Positions 45,574 to 59,645 are shown, numbered from the stretch's first letter. The stretch is DNA of 64,000 nucleotides from Deinococcus gobiensis I-0 (GCF_000252445.1 NC_017805.1:368700-432699), one strand, 5' to 3'. Made by a program: numbers and translations. Notes: generated by a model not told the origin, from the sequence alone.

Positions 45574-47561
45574 GTCGCCTCCGCCGGGGTGGGGGCCGGG
45601 GTCGCCAGGGGGGACGCCGCGTGCGTGCCCGACGCGAACAGCTCGCCGGCGCGCACGCAGCGGCTGAGGTGATCGGGCTCGGCTTCGAGCAGCGGCACGG
45701 GCCGCTCAAGGCACTGCGGCGCGGCGAAGGCGCAGCGCGGCGCGAAACGGCAGTGGGCAGGCCAGGCACCGGGCGGCGGTACGCGCCCCGGAATGACCGT
45801 GAGGGGCTCGCCCGGCCGGGCATGGGCCGGGTTGGCCCCCAGCAGCCCCAGCGTGTAGGGGTTGAGCGGCCGGCCAAACAGGTCGAGCACCCGCGCGTCC
45901 TCGAACACCTGCCCGGCGTACAGCACGACCACGCGGTCGCACAGGTCCGCGACGACCCCGAGGTTGTGCGTGACCATCAGCACGGCCATGCCCGTGTCGC
46001 GCTGGAGCTGGCGCAGCAGCGCGAGGATCTCCTTCTGGACGGTCACGTCCAGCGCGGTCGTCGGTTCGTCCGCGACGAGCAGGCGGGGCCGTCCGGCGAG
46101 CGCCAGCGCGATCGCCACGCGCTGCGCCATCCCGCCCGACAGCTCGTGCGGGTAGGCGCGCAGCACCCGCTCGGGCGCACGCATCTGGACCTGGCGCAGC
46201 AGTTCCAGGCAGCGCTCGCGGTTGGCCGCGCCGCTCAGACCGTCGTGGATCCCCACGAGTTCGCCCAGCTGGCTGCCGACGGTGAAGGCCGGGTCCAGGC
46301 TGGAGAGCGGTTCCTGCGAGATCAGCCCCAGGGCGTGGCCGCGCAGCGCCCCGAAGGCCCGGTCGTCCAGTTGCGTGATGTCGCGGCCCTCGAACAACAC
46401 CTGACCGCCCGTAACGCGCCCGCCCCGGCCCAGCAGGCGCAGCGCGGCCAGGGCGGTCACGCTTTTGCCCGCGCCGGATTCTCCGACCAGCCCGACCGTC
46501 TCGCCGGGCAGCACGTCGAAGCTGACCCTGTCGACGATGCGTGTGGGCCCGCCCCGCCCGCCGAACTCCACCGTGAGGTTCCGGACCGACAGCAGCGCGC
46601 CGGGCGCGGCGGGGCGGTCGGTGGGCTGCGCCGCGCCAGGCAGGTCGGCCGACCGGGCAGGGTGGGGGGCCGTGGCCGTGCCCGCCCCACCCAGGTCGGC
46701 CGCCGCGTCGCGCAGCGCGTTGCCCAGGAGCATCAGGGCGAGGGCCATCAGGGCGATGAGCCCGCCCGAGGGCACGAGCAGCCAGGGCTGCGTGCTGATC
46801 TGGAGGGCCGCCGCCGCCACGATCTGCCCCCATTCGGCCTCGCCGGGGGTGGCGGTCAGGCCCAGGAAGCCCAGCGCGACCGAGAACAGCAGGGCGTTGG
46901 CCGCCACGAAGGACGCCTGCACGATGGCGGTCCGCAGGACGCCGGGCAGGATATGGCGCGCCATGATCGTCGTCTCGGGCACGCCCGCCACCCGCGCGGC
47001 CGCCACGAAATCCGCTCCGCGCAGCGGCAGGGTGACCCCCCGGACGATGCGCGCGAAGCCCGGCGCGACCAGCAGGCCGAAGGCGACCATGGCGGCGTGC
47101 AGGTTCGCCGGAAAGACCGTCAGGACCACCAGCACCAGGATGATCGCGGGAATGGCGAGCACCAGATCGGTCAGGAACGACACCGTCCGGTCGAAGGCCC
47201 CGCCGACGTACCCGGCCAGGATGCCGACCGGCAGCGCGACCGCGACCGCCACCACGACGGCCTCGACGATCCCGACGAGGGCCTTGACCCCGCCGAACAT
47301 CAGGCGGCTGAGCAGGTCGCGCCCGAGTTCGTCGGCGCCCAGCAGGTGGCGTGCCGAGGGACCGCTGAGCCGGGCCGGAAGATCGAAGGCGTCGGGGGCG
47401 TAGGGCGCGAGCTGGCGCGCGAAGAGCGACACGGCGACGATCACGGCCAGGAAGGCCAGCGACGCGGCGGCCGTGGGTTGCCGCAGCAGGGCGCGCAGCA
47501 TCGGGAAACGGGGCGTCCTCGGCGCGGGAACGGCGGGGGCAGGCGCAGCGGAATGGGTCAT
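45570..47561 (-). CDS. Dpp-type permease fused to ATP-binding protein (DppC-DppD fusion)
   Basis: The 663-aa product joins a DppC permease (residues about 1-300: [57 protein letters not shown], then an EAA loop [25 protein letters not shown]) to a DppD ATPase (Walker [10 protein letters not shown], signature [17 protein letters not shown], Walker [13 protein letters not shown], cysteine motif [14 protein letters not shown]). A Pro/Ala-rich linker of about 30 residues connects them. Such fusions are known in this transporter family. ATG 47561 overlaps the dppB stop. Confidence 0.93.
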   Translation of the reverse strand: MTHSAAPAPAVPAPRTPRFPMLRALLRQPTAAASLAFLAVIVAVSLFARQLAPYAPDAFDLPARLSGPSARHLLGADELGRDLLSRLMFGGVKALVGIVEAVVVAVAVALPVGILAGYVGGAFDRTVSFLTDLVLAIPAIILVLVVLTVFPANLHAAMVAFGLLVAPGFARIVRGVTLPLRGADFVAAARVAGVPETTIMARHILPGVLRTAIVQASFVAANALLFSVALGFLGLTATPGEAEWGQIVAAAALQISTQPWLLVPSGGLIALMALALMLLGNALRDAAADLGGAGTATAPHPARSADLPGAAQPTDRPAAPGALLSVRNLTVEFGGRGGPTRIVDRVSFDVLPGETVGLVGESGAGKSVTALAALRLLGRGGRVTGGQVLFEGRDITQLDDRAFGALRGHALGLISQEPLSSLDPAFTVGSQLGELVGIHDGLSGAANRERCLELLRQVQMRAPERVLRAYPHELSGGMAQRVAIALALAGRPRLLVADEPTTALDVTVQKEILALLRQLQRDTGMAVLMVTHNLGVVADLCDRVVVLYAGQVFEDARVLDLFGRPLNPYTLGLLGANPAHARPGEPLTVIPGRVPPPGAWPAHCRFAPRCAFAAPQCLERPVPLLEAEPDHLSRCVRAGELFASGTHAASPLATPAPTPAEAT

Positions 47562-48499
47562 GACACGCGGATCCTCGGGTTGAGCCAGGCGTACAGCAGG
47601 TCGACGATCAGGTTGACCACGACCACGATGACCGTGAAGTACAAGACGATGCCCTGGATGACCGGCAGGTCGTGTCGCCCGGTCGCCTCGACGGCCAGCC
47701 CGCCCAGGCCCGGCAGGGCGAAGACGTTCTCCGCGATGATGGTGCCGCCCAGCAGCGCGATGAACACCAGGCCGATCACCGTGAGGATGGGCACCCCCGC
47801 GTTGCGCAGGGCGTGGCGGTAGATCAGCGAGCCGGGCCGGACCCCCCCGGCCCGCAGGGTGCGGATGAAGGGCCGGTCGAGCACGTCGAGCATGGCGTTG
47901 CGCGACTGCTGGGCGATCAGGCCGATGGCGGGCCCGGCCAGGACGGCGACGGGCAGCACCAGGCTGCGCAGCCACCCGCCCAGGTTCTCCGAGGGTTTGA
48001 CGTAGCCGATGGCGGGCAGCCACTGGAGCCGCACCGCGAAGACGGCGACGAGCACGAGCGCCACCCAGAAGCTCGGCAGCACGATGCCCAGCAGCGAGAG
48101 GATGTCCACCGCGCGTGCCAGGGCGCCCCGGCGCAGGGCGCTGGCGACCCCCAGGGCCACGCCGACGACCGCCGACACGAGCGAGGTGAGCACCACCAGC
48201 GAGAGGGTGACGCCCAGCCGGGCATTGAGTTTCGCCACGACCGACTCGTTGTTGAAGATGGACGTGCCGAGGCTGCCGTGCAGCAGGGTCTCGACCCACC
48301 CGGCGTACTGGACGGGCACCGGCTGCATGAGGCCGAGCTGCTCGCGCAGGCGCTGGTATTCCTCGGGCGCGCGGTTCTGTCCCAGGATCACCACGGCCGG
48401 GTCGCCGGGGGTCAGGGACACCAGAAAGAACGTCAGGGCCGTGACGAAGATCAACAGGGGAACCGAGAGCAGCAGCCGGTGCAGGAGGATTCTCAGCAT
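47558..48499 (-). CDS. Dpp/Opp-type ABC transporter permease (DppB)
   Basis: The 313-aa membrane protein shows LLHRLLLSVPLLIFVTALTFFLVSLTPGDPAVVILGQNRAPEEYQRLREQLGL at the N-terminus, typical of DppB, and an EAA loop near RTLRAGGVRPGSLIYRHALRNAGVPI. Six helices are expected. It lies 142 nt after the binding-protein gene and overlaps the fused DppC-DppD gene. Confidence 0.94.
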   Translation of the reverse strand: MLRILLHRLLLSVPLLIFVTALTFFLVSLTPGDPAVVILGQNRAPEEYQRLREQLGLMQPVPVQYAGWVETLLHGSLGTSIFNNESVVAKLNARLGVTLSLVVLTSLVSAVVGVALGVASALRRGALARAVDILSLLGIVLPSFWVALVLVAVFAVRLQWLPAIGYVKPSENLGGWLRSLVLPVAVLAGPAIGLIAQQSRNAMLDVLDRPFIRTLRAGGVRPGSLIYRHALRNAGVPILTVIGLVFIALLGGTIIAENVFALPGLGGLAVEATGRHDLPVIQGIVLYFTVIVVVVNLIVDLLYAWLNPRIRVS

Positions 48500-48641
48500 C
48501 GGGCTTCCCTCGGCGCACAGGGGTCAATAGGCATGGCGGTCAGTGGGCATGGGGGTCCGTAGGCATGGGGGCGTCCTTGGGATGGGGGAGGCGGCCCGCC
48601 GGCCCGGCCGGGAGGGCGGCGTGCTCCGGCCGGGCCACCGT

Positions 48642-50183
48642 TCACCTGACCGGGTTGAAGTCGAGGATGTTGATGACCGGCTGCACGCCCGAGGGGCTGG
48701 TCAGCGCGACCTTCTTGCCGTCGTAGACGTAGTTGAGCTTGCCGCTGTAGACGGGGGCGAACCACGCGTTCTTCGTCAGGAAGCTGTTGATCTGCCGGGC
48801 GACGGGGGCGGCCTTGGTGGGGTCGGTCACGCGCAGCTTGTCCACGAGGGTCGTCAGCTGCGGCACGGGCGTCTTGTCGGGGTTCCAGACGGTGCCGGGC
48901 TGGAAGCAGCAGTTCCAGGCGAGCAGCGAGGGGTTGGTCGCCCCGAGCGCGGCGGCGGCCACGCCGTACTTGCCGGAGGTGAGCCCGGCGAAGAAGTCCG
49001 CGCCCTGGGTCTTGTTGTCGATCTTGACCCGCACGCCCACGGCCTGCCAGTAGCCGCTGACCGCCTGCATCAGCGTGTCGAGCCCGGCGATGGGCGTCGA
49101 GAGGATGGTCAGGTCGAAGCCCTGGGCGTACCCGGCCGAGGCCAGGAGCTGCTTGGCGCGCGCCACGTCGTAGGGGTAGGCGTTGATGAGCGAGGCGTCG
49201 TAGCCGTCGGCCCCCTGAAGGAACTGCGATGACACGGGGCTGCCCTGCCCGCCGCCGAGGGCCGCCGCCAGGGCCGTGCGGTCGATGGCGTGGTTCAGCG
49301 CCTGGCGCACGCGCACGTCCTTCAGGGCAGGCACGACCTTGCCGCTCTTGTCCAGGAAGTCCAGGCCGAGGATGTTCTGCGGCACCCCGGCGCTCTTCAG
49401 GCCGGCCGACAGCGCCGCAGGAATCAGCGAGGCCTGCGCGGGCCAGGCGACCTGGGCCTGCCCGGCGCGCACGGCGTCCAGCGCGGCCTGCGGGTTGGCG
49501 ACGACCTTCAGGACCAGCTTCTTCCACTGCACGCGGCGCGGGTTCCAGTAGTTGGGGTTGGGCAGGTAGGTGTAGGTGTCGCCCGTGACCGTCTGCTTGG
49601 CGTCCAGGATGTACGGGCCGCTGCCGCAGGTCGCGCTTTTCAGGATGGCGGGGTTGGCCGAGGCCTTGGCGCAGGGAATCGCGCCCGACAGCCAGGTCCG
49701 CGACAGGAACAGCAGGGCCAGGGGGTTGGAGGCGGCCATCGTCAGCCGGACCTTGAGGGGGCCGGTGACCTGCACCGACTGCGTGCCCAGGTTCACGGCG
49801 ACGGGCGACTTGTTCTTGGCCTGGAGGTCCAGCCAGCTCTTGACGGTCTGGGCGGTCAGGGTGCTGCCGTCGCTGAATTTCACGTTCGGCCGCAGGGTCA
49901 GGTCCAGCACCTTGTAGTTCGTGCCGACCCAGGCCCAGGCGGTGGCGAGGTTGGGCTTGTATTTGCCGTCGTAGTCGTAGTCGATCAGCGAATCGTAGGC
50001 GGGCGTGAAGTAGTACTCGTTGGAGGCCTCGCCGCTCGACGGGTCCAGCGAGGCGGGGGCCGCCCCCAGCGCGACCGTGAGGGTGCCGCCGGGGGGAACC
50101 GTGGCGGCCAGGGCGGGGCCGGACAGCAGCCCGAGCGTGAGCAGGGCGGCGGTGGACGTGCGGCGGGTCTGGGCGGTGCGCAT
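48642..50183 (-). CDS. Family 5 extracellular solute-binding protein
   Basis: The 513-aa product has a Sec signal (TSTAALLTLGLLSGPALA) and the family 5 fold: GGTLTVALGAAPASLDPSSGEASNEYYF, LRPNVKFSDGSTLTAQTVKSWLD and LKDVRVRQALNHAIDRTALAAAL. Family members bind peptides, nickel or oligosaccharides. Control by a LacI repressor and linked esterases favour an oligosaccharide-like ligand. An adjacent CysCys pair in LAWNCCFQPG is unusual. ATG 50183 follows GGAGGCCTTCC. It is the first gene of the operon. Confidence 0.93.
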   Translation of the reverse strand: MRTAQTRRTSTAALLTLGLLSGPALAATVPPGGTLTVALGAAPASLDPSSGEASNEYYFTPAYDSLIDYDYDGKYKPNLATAWAWVGTNYKVLDLTLRPNVKFSDGSTLTAQTVKSWLDLQAKNKSPVAVNLGTQSVQVTGPLKVRLTMAASNPLALLFLSRTWLSGAIPCAKASANPAILKSATCGSGPYILDAKQTVTGDTYTYLPNPNYWNPRRVQWKKLVLKVVANPQAALDAVRAGQAQVAWPAQASLIPAALSAGLKSAGVPQNILGLDFLDKSGKVVPALKDVRVRQALNHAIDRTALAAALGGGQGSPVSSQFLQGADGYDASLINAYPYDVARAKQLLASAGYAQGFDLTILSTPIAGLDTLMQAVSGYWQAVGVRVKIDNKTQGADFFAGLTSGKYGVAAAALGATNPSLLAWNCCFQPGTVWNPDKTPVPQLTTLVDKLRVTDPTKAAPVARQINSFLTKNAWFAPVYSGKLNYVYDGKKVALTSPSGVQPVINILDFNPVR

Positions 50184-50257
50184 GGAAGGCCTCCGGGGCA
50201 GGGCGAGGGGGCGGGAACGGGGGGCGGCCGGGAAGGAGAAGCGCGGACGTTGACTTC

Positions 50258-50271
50258 GGCAAACGTTTGCC
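50258..50271. promoter_or_regulatory. LacI-family operator before the binding-protein gene
   Basis: GGCAAACGTTTGCC is a perfect 14-bp palindrome with the central CG typical of LacI-family operators. It lies 75 nt upstream of the binding-protein ATG and 17 nt past the lacI-type gene's stop. Confidence 0.85.
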
Positions 50272-50287
50272 TGGGGGATGAAAAAAT

Positions 50288-51349
50288 TCAGAGGGTGCGG
50301 ACCGTGTCCCGCAGGGCCAGGCGGTATGGCGAGAGCTGAACCGGCGGCGGCGCCGCGCCCTCGGTAAGCTGGTCGATCAGTGTGCGGGCCGCGAGCATGC
50401 CCAGTTGATGAAAGTCGAAGGCCACGGTCGTGAGCCGCACGGTGGGGTGGGCGGCGATGTCCAGGTCGTCGAAGCCCATGACCGACACGTCCTGCGGCAC
50501 GCGCAGCCCCCGTTCCAGCAGGCACTGCATCGCCCCGATGGCGAGGTTGTCGGAGGCGGCCAGAACGGCGGTCGGCCCTTGCCGCAGCAGCCGCGTCATG
50601 GCCTGGAAGCCGCTCTCGTAGGACGCGACCCCCCGGCCCTGGGCCGAAGCGCCGCCACTCTCGACGAGGTGGGGGTCGAGCGGAACGCCGCGCGCCGCCA
50701 GGGCGTCCTGAAAGCCCCGGAAACGGTCGAGGCCCACGGCGCGGTCGTTGAGGTCGCCGGTGATCATCGCCACGCGCCGGTGGCCGTGGTCGAGCAGGTA
50801 GGTGGCCGCGTCGAAGGCCGCGTGGTAGTTGTCCACCAGCACGCTCGGCAGGCCGTGGGGCGAGAAGTCCTGGGCGAGCACCACCGTGGGCAGGGCGTGG
50901 TGCTGCTGCCATTCCTGATGGGCGTCGGTAAAGGTGGCGGCCACCCACAGCACGCCGTCGACCTGCTGCTGGCGCATCGTCGAGAAACATTCGACCTCGC
51001 GGGCCGTATCGGCGGCGGTCGTCATGAGCAGCAGGGTGTAGCCGGCCTGCCGGGCGCAGGACTCCGCACCTTCGAGGAATTTGGCCGCGCCGGAACTGCC
51101 GATCTCGGGCAGCATGATGCCCAGGCAGCGCGACTGCCGGGTCTGGAGACCGCGTGCGTGGGTATTGGGCACGTAGCGCAACTCGGCAATCGCCTGCATG
51201 ACGCGCTGGCGCGTGGGCTCGTCCACAGGTTTGGAGCTGTTGACCACCCGTGACACCGTCGAAAACGACACTCCGGCGGCGCGGGCGACATCCTTGATGG
51301 TGGCCGGCTTGCCCGACCTGGACCCCTGTGACACAGACTTCACCCCCAT
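50288..51349 (-). CDS. LacI family transcriptional repressor
   Basis: The 353-aa product has the LacI helix-turn-helix and hinge ([52 protein letters not shown]) and the sugar-binding domain ([103 protein letters not shown]). An alternative ATG lies at 51370. It reads in the same direction as, and just ahead of, the Dpp-type operon, and operators lie before both. Confidence 0.92.
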   Translation of the reverse strand: MGVKSVSQGSRSGKPATIKDVARAAGVSFSTVSRVVNSSKPVDEPTRQRVMQAIAELRYVPNTHARGLQTRQSRCLGIMLPEIGSSGAAKFLEGAESCARQAGYTLLLMTTAADTAREVECFSTMRQQQVDGVLWVAATFTDAHQEWQQHHALPTVVLAQDFSPHGLPSVLVDNYHAAFDAATYLLDHGHRRVAMITGDLNDRAVGLDRFRGFQDALAARGVPLDPHLVESGGASAQGRGVASYESGFQAMTRLLRQGPTAVLAASDNLAIGAMQCLLERGLRVPQDVSVMGFDDLDIAAHPTVRLTTVAFDFHQLGMLAARTLIDQLTEGAAPPPVQLSPYRLALRDTVRTL

Positions 51350-51382
51350 GCCCGGCACGATTCTGCCCACCCAGACGGCGGG

Positions 51383-51402
51383 ACAACGTTTGCTTAGATA
51401 CT
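51383..51402 (-). promoter_or_regulatory. Partial LacI operator and possible -10 before lacI-type gene
   Basis: On the minus strand GCAAACGTTGT (51394-51384) matches the left half of the operator at 50258 (GCAAACGTT). GTATCT (51402-51397) just upstream could be the -10 box. This suggests autorepression. Bases 51403-51602 hold no gene that I can support. Confidence 0.5.
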
Positions 51403-51602
51403 GTCATCATGAACGGTGTGCGGGCGCAAAGTCAAGTCGGGGCCAGCTTCGAGGGGTAGAGGTGGGCCGACGCGTACTTCTGCATTCCCGGAGGAGCCGC
51501 ACGCCTTCCGGGAACAACCGTGCCCGGCCGCGTTTCATTCAGGGGCCATTTCGGCGGCGCAGGCTCCTGGGCGGGCCGGGAACCTGGTCCGGGAGGTGTC
51601 TC

Positions 51603-51995
51603 ATGTCGCTGTCCGACCTCAAAGCTCTTCGCCGCCGCGCGCCCAGTCTCGAAGCCCGTTTCCAGAGTTTTTCCCGTCACATCGCCGATTTCAGTGGTAC
51701 GGCCGTCGCCTTCACGCTGGCTTTTTCCACCGTGGCCGTCTGGGGCGTCACCGGGCCGCTGTTTCACTTCTCGGACGCCTGGCAGCTCGTCATCAACACG
51801 GGCACGACCATTGTCACCTTCCTGATGGTCTTTCTGATCCAGAACGCCCAGAACGAGGACACCCGTGAGCTGCACGCCAAACTCGACGCCGTGTTGCAGG
51901 AGCTGCGCGCCGAGCGTGGCATGCTCCACGACCCTGAACTCCTGTCCCTGACCCCCGACGAGATTCTCGAAGACGTGCGTCTCGGCGACAACTGA
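51603..51995 (+). CDS. Low-affinity iron permease family protein
   Basis: The 130-aa product has two membrane helices ([25 protein letters not shown] and [23 protein letters not shown]) followed by [15 protein letters not shown], the hallmark of the low-affinity iron permease family (Fet4-like short bacterial form). Whether it carries iron is uncertain. ATG 51603 is used because the family motif begins soon after it. It stands alone between divergent lacI and convergent ftsH. Confidence 0.85.
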   Translation: MSLSDLKALRRRAPSLEARFQSFSRHIADFSGTAVAFTLAFSTVAVWGVTGPLFHFSDAWQLVINTGTTIVTFLMVFLIQNAQNEDTRELHAKLDAVLQELRAERGMLHDPELLSLTPDEILEDVRLGDN

Positions 51996-52097
51996 CCATC
52001 CCCCGCCCGAACTGCGGTCGGCGCAGGAGAGCGGGGAAGGACGCCGGCCGGTGCCGACGGTCTGCGCCCGCCATCCGGGGAGCCCGCTCCAGGCAGC

Positions 52098-52121
52098 AAA
52101 AACCCCCGCGCTAGGCGGGGG
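52098..52121 (-). terminator. Intrinsic terminator after ftsH
   Basis: GCGGGGG (52121-52115 complement) and CCCCCGC (52103-52109) form the stem; TTTTT follows on the minus strand (52102-52098). On the plus strand a weaker CTCCGTTTT follows, so it may also end the iron permease transcript. Confidence 0.8.
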
Positions 52122-52139
52122 CTCCGTTTTCCGGGCGGC

Positions 52140-54005
<1,866 letters not shown>

Positions 54006-54066
54006 GGGTGGTCCTCCGGGGGACAGGAGATGAAAACAGAACATGGGACGCAGGCCGTCCCTCAGA

Positions 54067-54087
54067 CTTGAGTGTATCAGACTCAAG
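54067..54087. promoter_or_regulatory. HspR-binding HAIR element before ftsH
   Basis: CTTGAGT-N7-ACTCAAG is an exact match to the HAIR consensus bound by the heat-shock repressor HspR. On the minus strand a TACACT -10 candidate (54076-54071) overlaps it, so repressor binding should block ftsH transcription until heat stress. Confidence 0.88.
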
Positions 54088-54175
54088 ATGAGTGACGCTC
54101 AGGGCGGCTAGAGCGTGGCTTCACCAACCGGCCATCCGGCGGCGGCACAGGCGGTTCATCCGCCCTGCGCCGCCG

Positions 54176-54219
54176 AAAAACTCCGCTTCCGGGGGGACGT
54201 TTCCCCCGCCCCCCGGAAG
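54176..54219 (-). terminator. Intrinsic terminator after the acyl-CoA dehydrogenase gene
   Basis: CTTCCGGGGGG (54186-54196) pairs perfectly with CCCCCCGGAAG (54209-54219). On the minus strand CGGAG and then TTTTT (54180-54176) follow. It lies 5 nt past the stop codon. Confidence 0.8.
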
Positions 54220-54224
54220 GTGGG

Positions 54225-56021
<1,797 letters not shown>

Positions 56022-56147
56022 ACCGGGACTCCTCCTCGGAAAGTGGGGGCGGGCAGATGTCCGCGCACGTTAATGTTGTACGTCGGCGTTTATGATAGGC
56101 CAAAGCGCCGTTCTCCGTCTTCCCGCTCCCGACCCTGGAGGTTGCCC

Positions 56148-57118
56148 ATGCGTGCCCTGCTGTGCCAAGCGTTCGCCGAACCCGAAACCCTGACCGTGCA
56201 GGACCTCCCCGACCCTGTGCCCGGCCCCGGCGAGGTGGTCATCGCCGTGCAGGCGGCCGGGGTCAACTACCCCGACGCCCTGATGGTGCAGGGGCTGTAC
56301 CAGGTGCGCCCGCCGCTGCCCTTCGTGCCGGGCGCGGAGGCGGCGGGTACGGTCGCCGCGCTCGGCGAGGGCGTGACCGGGCTGGAGGTCGGGCAGGCGG
56401 TAGTGGCCTTCACCGGCACCGGGGCCTTCGCCACGCACCTCGTCGCCCCGGCTGCCGCCGTGTTGCCGCTGCCCCCCGGTCTGTCGCCCGAGGTCGCCGC
56501 GACGCTGCCGCTGGCCTACGGCACGTCCATGCATGCCCTGGTGGACCGCGCGAAACTCCAGGCAGGCGAGACGCTGTTCGTGCTCGGCGCGGCAGGTGGG
56601 GTGGGCCTCGCGGCCGTCATGATCGGCAAGGCGCTGGGCGCGCGGGTGATTGCCGGGGTGGGCAGCGCGCAGAAGGCGGAGGTGGCCCGCGAGCACGGCG
56701 CGGACGAGGTGATCAACTATGCCGAGACCGACCTGCGCGAGGCCCTCAAGGCCCTGTGCGGCAAGAACGGCCCCGACGTGATCTACGACCCGGTGGGCGG
56801 CGAGCTGGCCGAACCGGCCTTCCGCAGCATCGGCTGGGGCGGGCGCTACCTCGTGGTGGGCTTCGCGGGCGGCGACATTCCCAGGCTGCCGCTCAACCTT
56901 CCGCTGCTCAAGGGGGCGTCGCTGGTCGGCGTGTTCTGGGGCGAGTTCGCGCGGCGTGATCCGCGCGGCAACGCCCGCAACCTCGCGCAGCTCGCCGCGT
57001 GGGTGGCGTCGGGGCAGGTGCGGCCGCTGGTCAGCGAGCGCTATGCGCTGGAGCGCGGCCCCGAGGCGATGCGCGCGCTGCTGGAACGCCGCGTGACCGG
57101 CAAGGTCGTCCTGACGCC

Positions 57119-57122
<4 letters not shown>
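56148..57122 (+). CDS. NADPH:quinone oxidoreductase family zinc-less alcohol dehydrogenase
   Basis: The 324-aa product has the MDR/quinone reductase fold: VQAAGVNYPDALMVQGLYQVRPPLPFVPGAEAAGTVAALG near residue 40, TLPLAYGTSMHALVDRAKLQAGETLFVLGAAGGVGLAAVMIGKALGARVI near 125-170 (NADPH site AAGGVG) and VIYDPVGGELAEPAFRSIGWGGRYLVVGFAGG. No zinc ligands are seen. GGAGG lies before ATG 56148. Its TGA overlaps the GTG start of the merR gene. Many relatives act in acyl-CoA or quinone detoxification, which fits the adjoining acyl-CoA dehydrogenase. Confidence 0.92.
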
Positions 57123-57622
<500 letters not shown>

Positions 57623-57748
57623 GGCCCGAACAGGACGCGGCGGGCGAACACGGCCGCCGCGCATCATGACGGAGATGAGCGACAAGGCCGCCCCCGATGG
57701 TCTACGCTGGGGTGATCCCGAGAACGCTGGGTCATTTCCGGAGCCTTC

Positions 57749-58617
57749 ATGCCTGACCAAAATCTGACGCCGACCGCCGCTCCTCTGGCGGACTCTTCGC
57801 TCGAACAGGCCGTGCTGGACCGGGTCTTCATCGGCCCGCCCTACTTCGCCCTGCGGCCGCTCGCGTGGCAGGGCGGCGCGTTCGGGGCGCAGGCCCGGCT
57901 GGAGGCGCTCGACGCGGTGGGTCTGACCCCCGAGGCCCAGATGCTGAGGCACGCCACCCTCGCCGGGCTGTGCGTGGGCGCCCTGACGCAGCCCGACGGT
58001 GCCCGGCGGCATTACCTCGTGCAGGAGATGCATTACGTGGTGCAATCGGCGCCGGAGGCCGGACAGGTCGAACTGTTGGCGCAGGTGCTCGACCTCGACC
58101 AGCGCAGCCTGCGCGCCGAGATCCACGTGTCGAGCGGCGCGCAGCTGCTGGCCTCGCTGAACGTGCTGTATACGGTCCTGAGCGGCGAGGCTTTCGAGCG
58201 CCTGTTCGCGCGGCGGCGACTCGTGGCCCCGGAGGCGGCGGCCGACTGGTGCCTGCCCCTGCCGGACGGCACCCTGACCCACGGTGCCGGAGCGCTGGTG
58301 CGCGAGGTGGAGTATCTGCCCGCCGAAACCTGCGCGGGAACGTCGCTCGGCGCGCGCGCGCTGCCCGCGTCGGTCCTCGTGGGGCATCTCTCCGCCCTGG
58401 CGGCCGAGTTGCCCGGCCCGCCCGCCCTGCTCTCCTCGGTGGGCCTTCAGGTCTACGACCTGTGCTGGGCGGGCGAGAACCTGCGGTTCGAGGTGCGCGA
58501 GCAGGAGGACGTGCTCAGCCGGGAGCGGGCTACGCCGTCTCGGTCCATGCCGGGCCGACCCGCCGCCTCGCGGCGCGTGGGCGGCTGGTGCTGACCCCGG
58601 CTCCGCCCGTCGCCTGA
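57749..58617 (+). pseudogene. Hot-dog (thioesterase-like) protein with apparent C-terminal frameshift
   Basis: From ATG 57749 the frame reads VLDRVFIGPPYFALRPLAWQG, MLRHATLAGLCVGAL, YLVQEMHYVVQSAP and a second similar half, a pattern suggesting a double hot-dog fold (weakly supported). Uninterrupted, the frame ends at 58594 with an odd tail (RATPSRSMPGRPAASRRVGGWC). The -1 frame at the same place reads GYAVSVHAGPTRRLAARGRLVLTPAPPVA and stops at 58615-58617, which looks like the true end. One extra G in the GGG run near 58521 would join them. The stop lies in a perfect 28-bp palindrome. Either a recent frameshift or a sequencing error is possible; the gene may still be functional. Confidence 0.6.
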
Positions 58618-58642
58618 GGGCCGGGGCCGGCCCCGGCCCTCA
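58615..58642. terminator. Perfect 28-bp GC palindrome between convergent genes
   Basis: TGAGGGCCGGGGCC followed by its exact complement forms a loopless 14+14 bp palindrome. It begins with the TGA of the frame-corrected thioesterase-like gene and lies 27 nt before the end of manA on the other strand. No T-run follows. Its symmetry suits a bidirectional barrier. Confidence 0.65.
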
Positions 58643-58669
58643 GGGCGCGTCTCCCTTTGCCGGTGGCCC

Positions 58670-59638
58670 TTATTCGGCGGCCGGGACGCTCGCGCGCAGC
58701 ACCCGCGCCGCGCCGTTCGCCCACAGTTCGTAGGCCCCGGCCGCCGCGCCCACCAGGACAGTGTCGTACTGCCCGAGGGTCAGCGTCTCGTCGCCGCAGG
58801 TCACGCGGATCTCGCCCTCGGTCACGGTCAGGAGGTGCGGCGACTGCCCGGCCGGGTCGCCGTGCCCCGCCGCGCCCGCCTCCAGCGTCAGCACGTCGAG
58901 CGCGAACAGTGGGCAGGTCACGGCGCGGAATTCGCTCTCGCCCGGGGCCGGCGGCGGCGTGAGCTGCGCCTGGGCGTGGGCATCGGTCACTTCGGCCGAC
59001 TCCTGAAGGTGAAGCCGGCGCCCCGCGCTCGCCGGACGGTCCCAGTCGTAGACGCGGTAGGTCGTGTCGCTCGTCTGCTGCACCTCGTACAGCAGCAGCC
59101 CCGGCCCCAGCGCGTGCAGGGTGCCCGCCGGGATGAACAGGGTCTCGCCCTCACGCGGCTCGCGGCGCTGCGAGACCTCCATCACCTCGCCCGCCAGGAT
59201 GGCCCGGCGCAGTTCCTCCGGCGTGGTGCCCTCCTTGACGCCCGCGAGGATGGCCGCGCCCGGCTCCACCTCCAGAAAGTGCCAGGCCTCGGTCTTGCCG
59301 AACTCGCCCGGCCCCACCATGCGCCGCGCCTGCTCGTCGTTGGGGTGGACCTGCACGCTGAGCCAGTCGGCGCAGTCGAGCAGCTTGATGAGCAGCGGAA
59401 AACGCCCGCCCAGCCGCGCCGCCTCGCCCAGCAGGGCCTGCGGGTCCTGCGCGCTCAGCTCGCCCACGCTGGCCCCGGCGTGCGGTCCGGCCGTCACGCG
59501 GCTGCCCTCGCCCGCGACCCAGGCCTCACCGACCGGCGGCGTGGCGGCGCGCAGCCGCTGGCCGCCCCAGACCCGCTCGTGGTACTGCGGTTCCAGGGGA
59601 AAGAGGCGTTGCTGGAGGGGGCCGGAAGGCTGGGTCAT
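58670..59638 (-). CDS. manA: Mannose-6-phosphate isomerase, class I
   Basis: The 322-aa cupin enzyme interconverts mannose 6-phosphate and fructose 6-phosphate. Zinc and active-site motifs are visible: [22 protein letters not shown] near residue 85, [11 protein letters not shown] near 115, and [32 protein letters not shown] near 175. Length and layout match the short bacterial class I form. The ATG at 59638 follows a TACTCT box by 7 nt and lacks a Shine-Dalgarno, so it is probably leaderless and separate from the cob operon 60 nt upstream. Confidence 0.92.
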   Translation of the reverse strand: MTQPSGPLQQRLFPLEPQYHERVWGGQRLRAATPPVGEAWVAGEGSRVTAGPHAGASVGELSAQDPQALLGEAARLGGRFPLLIKLLDCADWLSVQVHPNDEQARRMVGPGEFGKTEAWHFLEVEPGAAILAGVKEGTTPEELRRAILAGEVMEVSQRREPREGETLFIPAGTLHALGPGLLLYEVQQTSDTTYRVYDWDRPASAGRRLHLQESAEVTDAHAQAQLTPPPAPGESEFRAVTCPLFALDVLTLEAGAAGHGDPAGQSPHLLTVTEGEIRVTCGDETLTLGQYDTVLVGAAAGAYELWANGAARVLRASVPAAE

Positions 59639-59645
59639 CCGGAGC

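Noticed and set aside
43646..45877. 743-codon minus-strand fusion ending in the Nif3-like protein
   Set aside because: The N-terminal 450 codons are an out-of-frame shadow of the DppF gene; the Nif3-like protein has its own ATG overlapping dppF.
51198..51995. 265-aa version of the iron permease family protein
   Set aside because: The first 135 codons run through the lacI-type 5' region and show no family similarity; ATG 51603 gives the normal family length.
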